A DNA stretch of 64,000 bases. It comes from Turritopsis dohrnii (taxonomy: Eukaryota; Cnidaria; Hydrozoa; Anthoathecata; Oceaniidae). This document shows positions 56,051 to 64,000 of the stretch, piece by piece. The notes beneath the pieces were generated by a model that worked only from the letters and a program-made list of their open reading frames with translations, was not told the DNA's origin and did not search any database. The stretch is from NCBI GenBank assembly GCA_027922465.2, contig BQMF02000025.1, positions 902,501 through 966,500 of the forward strand, in the 5' to 3' direction. The translations under genes and the position numbers were made by a program. Position 1 is the stretch's first letter. Every line of letters begins with the position of its first letter.

Positions 56051-56390
56051 GTATGATCGCAAGGGGTCGGTTGCTTAGTGGTTAGAGCGATCCTAAACTT
56101 GTTGTTAATGTTATTTAATTTACAAATTGTTCATTATAGTGAATTATTGTAGGTTTGTAGAACAAAATAGAAAAATGAAAAAAACGAAGCTTAGAGGAGA
56201 AATTATTTAGCAGAACCCTTAAATAAAGCAATAGAATTCCAATTCCTATTTGAAGGTAGCTTTTCCTCTATTTTTTTAATAAACTGTTTCAAAGCAGTGC
56301 CTATTCAGCTTTTTGCTGTTGTCAATCTTTAAAACATAGAAAAGCTATACATAATCGTTCTTAAAAGGTTACTGTCAATGTTATATAAAG

Positions 56391-57031
56391 TTATTTTGTT
56401 TTCTTGTAAACCAGTAAGCCACAGGGATGTATTCCACGGCAAAGAACGACATATCGCTTCACTTTAAGTCCAGCTTCCTCATGTAATTTTATGTACTGCT
56501 CCTCAGAACGCCAACCACCTTGAAAAAACAATTCCATCATCAGAATATCTCCTCCTCTGCTCACCCATGTATCGGAATCAATATCGCCTGGCTCAGAATG
56601 ATGAGCATCTACGGATAGTACCAATCCATCGTCAGGAACAACTTGTTGGATGCTTTTCAGGATTTTTATGCATTCTTCATCAGACCAATCATGGAGGACA
56701 TTTTTGGTCATGACGATATCACATTTTGGCATTGTATCTGGTTTCATCATATCACCGGATGCAAATTCAACACCTTCGATTGGATCAAGAGCGGAGATAA
56801 CTTTTGATAAATCAAAGTTGATACATTTCATTTTGGGGAAATGCTTATGAAGTGTTTTACTCATGTCACCATTGTTTCCACCGACATCCATGACAACAGA
56901 ATCCTCTTTACCTTCTTTTCGAAGTTCTTCGATAAATTTTGGTAACATTTGCTATAGGTTTTCCTCACTCCGTTTATAAATTCTGCTTGCAACATGTACG
57001 TCTTTCGATATCGCTCCAATTCTTTCTCCAT
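56391..57031 (-). pseudogene. Plant-type/ASMT-like O-methyltransferase, partial
   Basis: The C-terminal 185 residues are intact: SAM-binding VVMDVGGNNGDMS, aspartate in INFDLSKVI, GDMM, and NVLHDWSDEEC whose histidine (residue 86) is the expected catalytic base. Upstream, MEKELERYRKTYMLQ through TYSK continues in another frame, so one base is lost near 56950. The usual N-terminal dimerisation domain is missing, perhaps in an upstream exon. Acetylserotonin-methyltransferase-like enzymes methylate hydroxyls of small aromatic substrates; the substrate here is unknown. Confidence 0.75.
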
Positions 57032-60000
57032 TTTGAATGAATAAATTCATCAGTGATACGCCTTTTCATGTTATTACTATACTTATACAAAACCAAGTAC
57101 CAATTACAGATTTGTCTCAGGCAACATGACATTGAAACACCACGCGCAACTAATAATGGAGAGTGAATTATCTCAATAAAATTATCCCGTAATTCTCCGT
57201 AGTTTGTGATGGCTATCTGATTATCTCCATAATTGTATGACTGTCATCACTAATTACCAATTGGCCACTAATTACCAACTTTTTTTCGTGAGATCAGACC
57301 ATGGAAGTAGAAAGAATAACAGAGGATTGAACTCTTTTCTATAGCCTATTCAATTGGATTTATACCACATTATAAACATTACAAGTTGTGTACTTTATCT
57401 TCATCTTGTGCTGAGACACCAGCCCTTTCTGTGAAAAAATTAGACGAGTTGATGCTGAATCAGGGGTTAATAAAAGTTCCAGTCACTGATAACAAACTTA
57501 AAAGAATTTCTATAAGATTCAACAAAAAAAATTTCACGAATGACGTTGTTATTAATGTAGATTCGAACAATAACTGGACACTACATTACATTATGGAAAA
57601 AATATTACAAGTGAAATAATAATTTGACTGAGTCGTTCTGTAATGACAATGTAGAAGATGTTACCAAGACATTGTGTGGAATAGATTTATGTGAAGCACG
57701 TGAGCATCCATTTTAAATTGACAACTACGGCCCAATTACGACTTTAAATTATTAAGGATACAGTATACGTTCCATACATCAAAAAAAAAAAAAAATTTTT
57801 TCAGCAATCTACCTAAAAAAGTCTGAATTTTTCAGTGGTAAAGTTAGTTTTATGATTTTTTTACAGGAAAGTTGTTTATTTCCAGATAAAAGTTTTTCTC
57901 ATTCATTAAACGTGATTTTCTTCGATTGATCTTTCGTACATTTTTTGTAAACATGTGTTTTTTAATTTTTTGTTTGAATAAACATCAAAATTTAAATGGA
58001 CATTGTTAATAATAGTATCACCAGCCAAGGTGTTAATCTATGTCATAATCATGTTGAAGGTTTGATCTTTTGCAAAACCTTTAAAACGCTTTTTCGCAGT
58101 GTTCGTTTTTTAACGCGGTTCCTACTACATTTTGAGTCCCATTTACAAAACTAAAAAAGCTCTGCTAAGGAGACTGCCAACATGCTCAAGCATATAGATT
58201 TTTCTAAAACCGGTTTTTGTTTTTTTTCCGAAAAGTGAACCATCCCAAGTTATTAGTAAATAAAGTTAAAGTTTGGACGGAAAAAATTCACTTTTCAGGA
58301 AAAATGAAATAACTTGAAAATGAGGCTTTTTCAAAAAATAAAAAAAAACGTTTTTACCCATATCTTTTGTGATTCTGACAAGAGTGGAATGAGCACTGTA
58401 AACTAAGTAGTTTTGTAAATGTGACGATTCAAGGGAAAATCACTACAAGCGATAATATCGCTTGCCTCCAGAAGTAGCGCTAAATTTATCGCTAACATTG
58501 ACAAATTTAGCAATAATAAGTACTGTTCCAATAAAATTGCTTTAGTATGATAGCGATAAATATAAGCACTAAAAGCGCTTTTTTATTTAATTATTCGCGT
58601 ATAAATTAATTTGTTGCTAATATATTCATCACAAAATATGACCGGCCGTTTTTTCGGCCCGCATACTATTTGCCTCGTGCTCCAGAAAGTGGCATGGCGG
58701 GCTGATCATGAAGTTTTGTGTTGGTAATCTCTTTTTTTAATCAAAACCATCATTCGTCATAGCACGAAGTTAATAAGCATTATGTTTCAGATCTTCATCT
58801 TTCCGGTTTTTTGTACGTTTTTCGATTACTATTTTGAAGTTTACTTGTGTGTGTTTTCTGCTACTTGAAGTGTGCAGTGTCACTTATTGCCAATAATTAG
58901 ATGTTGGGAGGAAACCCTTTCATCAATTTTAATTCATCTCGTAGATTGTGTGCAAAACTCATTCAAAGTATCAAAGGGGAGGTGATTTTTATCGAGACAT
59001 GATTTTGATTATTTGATCAAACTAGCTCTCAGGAACAGAGAAATTGATTGCTTTGTAAAAACAGTCATTATAGCACTATTTGTATTTTGATTTGGTTTTT
59101 TTTTTTGCTATTCAGAAATATTTATGACATAATATAATATTCTTTCAACTAAACCTACATATATTTTCTCTCAACTAAACTTGCTAGAATATTTTTTTTA
59201 AAATTTCCAAACCTTCCACAACTAAATATGATAATATAAAATCTATTTATATACATTTGACATGAGCTTGTTACAGGATTTTCTTCACAAACATGATAAT
59301 CAACGCACTGAATACATTTATATTACTTAGATCAGAAACTAAAGTTGACTGGAAGAAATTTGCAAATGTATTGACAATTTATTGTAGCTGTAGACATAAA
59401 AAATGTTATCTACTTCTTCATTTTCAACCCAATTGCTGGTGGAAGTGTAAAACGAGACAATACACAGCAATAAAAGAATACGAAGGTTGACCAAATGACT
59501 GAGCTAACAGTGAAACTTTTGTTTATTTATTCATTTAATTCCATTTTAACTTCACCGAGCAAAGAAAAGTTGAATGCAAATTAGTCTCAAGTGCCTAGTA
59601 TATAAAAAAAGACAAAAAATAATTCAAAGAAAAAGTTCCTTCGGTGTGAACTAGGGATAAAATCATTACTATTAACTATTCACTATTTACTCCATCTCTG
59701 AGGCAGGAAATTAAAACAAAATTCCACTTCACTCTGTCAAAGTCATTTCTGAGGCAGAAATTTAAAAACAATTCTCAACATCGACCCCATTTCAGGGATT
59801 TTGGCAAGCACTTTTGGTTACTACCGTTTTTCGTAGAGAAGATTGAGTTTTACAGTCCAGGAAGCTACGCAATTTTAGAGATTTAAATCTCCACAAACAG
59901 GCCTTGTCATTAGAGGTATTCCAAGAGAGTTGGAAACTAAGATGTTTTTTAATTTCATTGAATAACATGAAAACGAGTCCTACTGGTACCACTTTCGTTT

Positions 60001-60330
60001 TCATATTCTTTGGTAAGGTGAAGAAATGAATGCGTATAACAAAGGAAATTTCAAAATTACCTTAGCAACGGTGGTCGTTCTCCCTAGCAACAGAATATTT
60101 GGTGAATAATGGCCTATTTACTCTCTCAAAACATATTTTTAAATAATACACATTAAAGAGCTAAAAAATATTTAATTGACTATGAATGATTGAGTTAGTT
60201 GGAAAGTGCTTGGAAAAATCCCTGCATTTCTGAGTTGGGAGATTAAAAAAAAGAAAGAAAGAAAATTCTCCACTTCACTATCAACCCCATTTCTTAGGCG
60301 GGAGATAAAAAAAATTTTCCAAACTTCTTT
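57032..60330. other. AT-rich intergenic DNA
   Basis: A plus-strand frame at 57386-57619 (77 residues) has no recognisable family. Foldbacks include ccgaaaagtgaa / ttcacttttcagg at 58230-58310 and agcgataatatcgct at 58448. No supported gene. Confidence 0.45.
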
Positions 60331-62670
60331 CTATGGCTTAGGAGCGACAATGTCTTTGGTACCTTCTAGACAAAAAGGTCTTATTTCATCATAGAGATAC
60401 TTTTTTCTGGCATCACTAAAACCAGGTGGTACGATCTCTTCAGGGAATTCCTTCCTGAACTTAAGCGATGTTTTGGCAATGTTTATTTTTTCTTTATCGC
60501 AGGTCACAACTCCTGGTTCATCGCTGCTAAATACGAAATGGTGGTAGTCAGTCACATGTGGGATCTTGTTAAAATATTTTGATAACATGGTAGCCCAATC
60601 ATACACATGAACCATAATTTGACCATCATGAGTACCCACTAGTTTTGTTGCGATGTTGCATTTCCCTAAGAGAAAAAAAGTTTCATCATTAAATCAAAGT
60701 GTATAGAACATGTTCCTAAAGGGAAGAAATTGTTTGCGGAACAAATTTTTGTGGAATATATTTTTGCGGATAAATGACCCAAAAATGGCATATTTTGCGG
60801 AATAAATTTTTGCGGATGACGACTTCAAAAAAGATTTTGCGGAATTAATTTTTGCGGATACAAGAAATTTAATAAATCGAAAGTAGGGAAACATCTAATT
60901 GAGTGCCTGGGTGTATATACAAACTTTAGATGGAAATAGATAACATCTATTTTTCACCAGCGATAATATCAAAAAGGAATAATAAACTGTAACAAACAGA
61001 TGGCTGGGACTTAAGTTCCGTACAAATTTCTTCCGCAAACAATATCTTCCCTTTACTTAAAAATGGATATTTTTTGTAGGAGAATTAATGTCAAAATCAT
61101 TTATGATCATGCATGTGACTGAATGAAATTGATTAACCATTTATTTGTTTGTTTGACTAAGATATCTGCCAGTATTCATCTGTCTTAGGAAGTGCATGTA
61201 TAAATGTGTGTTTTGTATTTTATTTTATTGAAAATGACAACTTATTGTTTAATGTAAATTAGTAGAAGGTTTATCTTACCTGAATCATTGCACGCTCTGC
61301 CAATGTCATATAGTGTCCAAAGTGCAGTTACTGATGTTTTCTTTTTGAATGAGCCAAAGCACCGGTCACAACTAAATTTAGTGTGACCTACATGCATGAA
61401 TGAATATTCGATTCTTTTATGAAGTCCTGTCATCACTCGCCACATCAAATACCAGATAACATAGTTGTTCTTATGTTGTCCTGCAAGTAAAAATTTACAA
61501 TAAAATTGTTATGCTTTGTCTAATTGACATTTTAGCAACCTTACACAAAGAGTTATCTGCATGAATGTCAGCATTCGTTTCCCCAATACCGTGATTTTCG
61601 AAATAATCATGCACGTATGAAATGGTGGAATTACTACCTTTCCCCGTGTTGAAAATTTCATCTATCAGGTAATTGGTTTGGATGTTAAAGGAGTCGTTGC
61701 ATAAGCCGAAGATGTTGCATTTCTTCGCTGTCTTGAAATACATTGGAGCAGGTTGGAATGGTTCCCGTGGGTAGTGTATTTGCTGGGCGTAATCCCAGCT
61801 GTAATGTACATTTCCCAAGAAAGAACAAGGTGGGTGCTTTTGATGATCATACCTAAGGTGTTGTACGGATGCTGCAGATGCTTCACACTGATATTTGTAA
61901 TATTTTATTTCTTTGTTAGCTTCCTCAATATGGAAGCTGTAACAAAGATGTCTTATCACTGTCTGAAGCATTGGAACTTTTATAAATTAAATTGTTGTTT
62001 TGTTGACAGGTTGCACATACATCTGTCATTGGTTTTGCAACAACTATCCACGGTGTTAGGTCATTCCATAATGTGGTGAAGGTGCTATAGCAAACAAATG
62101 GAATTTTCGACTTGATGCAACACTCCTTATAATATTCCCAGATTCCTTTCTTTGTGTCCGACGATGGTCTCGATATCCGGGGATTCTGCCTGGCAAAATT
62201 ACTGCATTTTGTTCAGCATAATTCTCAATGAAACTTTTGACATGAACATTGGTTTCGAAAGAATGTGCGTTAGCAGGCAAGCGTTTGGTGTTACCGTGGG
62301 AACGAGCAGTTAGACCATTCGTCCTGTAATGAACTTGAAGAGTGTAAAATTTTTGCGATCCCATATTGATCAGAAACAGAAACGTTAAACGGCATATGCC
62401 ACGTCCATACATCGTAAATGTAAAAGGTATGTCAGTTTTTGATGTTGGTGGTGATGTTAATTGAAAAAAACTTACTAAAAACATGTCTTTTTCATCGTTT
62501 GTAAGGCCCAACATGTTATTTCGACATTCCAGTATTTCCTGAACTGTAAAAAGTCTGATACAATTTGTTTCGCTGGGGCCCAATCTACACCTGCAACCCT
62601 TTTCTAAAAAGTCGTTTATCTTGGATTCTTCGATTTGCATTTCGGACTCATCGATTTCCTTGGCGGCCAT
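60331..62670 (-). pseudogene. DUF7869-like protein gene with frameshifts
   Basis: Exon 1 (62670-61545) starts MAAKEIDESEMQIEES and has an N-terminal part (YGRGICRLTFLF, LTARSHGNTKRLPANAHSF), then in a shifted frame WNDLTPWIVVAKPMTDVCAT and, shifted again, HIEEANKEIKYYKYQCEAS to ADIHADNS. Exons 2 (61480-61280, YVIWYLMWRVMTGLH) and 3 (60665-60331, VGTHDGQIMVHVYDW) have GT-AG borders in phase with each other. Joining exon 1 to exon 2 at its GT gives TGA where the family has glycine. The domain is typical of cnidarian and other invertebrate multigene families, possibly transposon-derived. Function unknown. Confidence 0.65.
60719..61053. mobile_element. MITE in the second intron of the DUF7869-like gene
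   Basis: Ends aagggaagaaattgtttgcg and a near-complement, flanked by TA. Inside are four ttttgcggaataaattt-type repeats. Confidence 0.7.
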
Positions 62671-63107
62671 TTTTTTTATTAAATCACCAGTGTCTCGTTT
62701 AAAACTACAACTATTTGGTTATATCCGCGCTTAATTCTTCAAATTCAAAATTAATTCGGCCATTTTGTTGTTAACGTAATCTGACAACAATTTCGAACGT
62801 GATGCTAATCCCAAGCCGATTGATGGACGGTTCTTACTCACGCTTGTTGGCATAATTCCGTGAAATTCTTTTACATATTTCAAGCAAGAAAGTTATTTGA
62901 TATTTCGCGAAATAACTAATTCAACAAAGGGCTTGGCCTTCCACGCAACATGGTTTTTGTTTCTTGTCGTTAAAAGAGGTCCAAGTGAATAAACAGCCCA
63001 ATACATGTAGAAACCATCCCATGGACGAGGCTTCGAAAAGGTGATTCCATTTCAGTTTGAAAAATAAAAACTGTTCAAGAAACAACCGTTGGACATAACG
63101 CATTAAA
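62671..63107. promoter_or_regulatory. Short spacer between two divergent genes
   Basis: 437 bases separate two divergent starts (62670 minus, 63108 plus). No clear TATA box or other motif could be assigned. Confidence 0.4.
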
Positions 63108-63780
63108 ATGCTCCGCTCAGTGAGAAGTTCCGCATCCCGAGTACCCACTTTCGCACTCATCTATTTCGATGAGGATCAATCAACCGTCATTTTGAAAACA
63201 GCCGTGATCAAGGTTGACAAGGTTCAGGAAGATGGCTTTTGTGAAGTCATCTTCAAAAACAAACCCTTTAAAGGGAGAATTATAGCTTTACGTGGTAAGT
63301 AATCTTGTGGGACGTACCAACTTTTTATAAACTCATATACATATAATATATACATAAACTCAATGTTGTTGCAGATTCAACAAATGAACTAGATGCTATA
63401 GAGGAGCAGTATTTCATACAGAGTAATAAGAAAAGAAAATTCGATGAGGTGAGATCAGTTTTTAATTAAATCTTTAGGAGTTGCACTAGACATGTCCTGG
63501 TTTCTATAACAAATTCAAACTAGCTTCATTCTGACAGACTACCTTTGTAATCACACCATCTTTTCAGATCTCTGATGTTAATGATAGCACTGCAGATGGA
63601 GAGAGCAGTACTAATTATGACCCAGTCAAGGTAAAGTTTCAACTTTTCAAACATCATTGCAAAGCAAAACACTAAATATGATTGCTAGAAACCTGGTGTG
63701 ATTGATCAATAATTTCCTTATAGAATTCAACTATCCTACCATGTCTCGACTTTTCAGTCGGAAATCCGAAAGCCACACAG
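63108..63780 (+). CDS. 5' part of a BEN-family-like gene (four exons, continues past the window)
   Basis: Exons 63108-63294, 63375-63448, 63568-63630 and 63724-63780 have GT-AG borders and join in frame with no stop. Exon 1 gives a small beta-rich module (FALIYFDEDQSTVIL, FCEVIFKNKPFKGRIIALRG) like the N-terminal module before coiled coils and BEN domains in cnidarian proteins. Exon 2 ends in a basic NKKRKFDE, a possible nuclear signal. Later exons are acidic and unstructured. A BEN domain itself is not in the window, so the family is inferred. Confidence 0.7.
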
Positions 63781-64000
63781 GTAAAACAGCTTTCAAACTA
63801 TTTGATCATCATTATAATATACAAGATACTTATTATAAATATTTATAAATATATTAAGTCCATTAACATGTAGAAATCATTGAAAAAGAAGATAAACATA
63901 AAAATAATCAAATCCTTGTGCATTTTTGTCAAAATTGAAAGAATTCCACAGAAACTTATATCAGAAAAGTTAAACAAAGATTTGTTAACTAGTTGAAAGG

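Overview
The window is eukaryotic nuclear DNA, most likely from a cnidarian and probably a hydrozoan such as Hydra. Three things support this: the 18S sequence matches what I remember of cnidarian 18S; R2-type elements sit in both 18S and 28S, and the 18S-specific R8 lineage was described from Hydra; and the flanks carry spliced BEN-domain genes, an HEPN/NB-ARC/TPR gene and a DUF7869-like gene typical of cnidarians. The flanks are AT-rich and full of small inverted-repeat transposons. The centre is GC-richer ribosomal DNA.

Layout. 1-15.3 kb: intergenic DNA with a ~550-bp inverted repeat (arms near 30-575 and 5370-5940), several MITEs, a 20-bp minisatellite, a decayed R2/R8-type RT remnant (6845-7490) and the 3' exons of a BEN-domain gene (9592-10208, minus). 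15.3-47.7 kb: a badly broken rDNA region transcribed on the minus strand. 18S and 28S appear only as fragments, split by at least seven rDNA-targeted non-LTR retrotransposon copies. These are one element at an 18S site flanked by a 75-bp duplication (15781-18602), a nearly intact R8-type element (18863-22507), an R2 opened by a Helitron (22789-27999), an element of a different endonuclease-type lineage near the 18S 3' end (30825-35441), an inverted 3'-truncated R8 (35442-36980), another R8 carrying a second Helitron copy (37303-39266), an ORF-less R8 derivative (39429-40019) and an R2 exactly at the R2 site (43859-47393). The spacer at 41445-42744 separates two rDNA units and has repeat arrays downstream of the 28S 3' end. 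One unit has no 5.8S sequence between 18S and 28S. 47.7-64 kb: a decayed HEPN/NB-ARC/TPR gene fused to 28S, a possible REEP-like exon, nested MITEs, an O-methyltransferase fragment, a DUF7869-like gene with frameshifts, and the first four exons of a plus-strand BEN-family-like gene.

The most interesting system is the set of rDNA retrotransposon RNAs. The R2 and three R8-type copies have 5' ends that fit the HDV-like self-cleaving ribozyme fold. The P1 5' strand is supplied by host rRNA: 13 nt upstream of the R2 site in 28S, and 18 nt upstream of the R8 site in 18S. The R8 copies also share a 3' hairpin whose stem sequence changes with pairing kept. The ORF-less copy keeps only these two ends, which fits a parasite of R8. 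A separate ~38-bp hairpin-like motif occurs in the spacer (twice), inside an R2 reading frame and at the end of an 18S-site element; I cannot explain it.

Almost every coding sequence has one or two frameshifts or stops. Real decay at an rDNA array edge and uncorrected assembly error are both possible, and the sequence alone does not decide between them.
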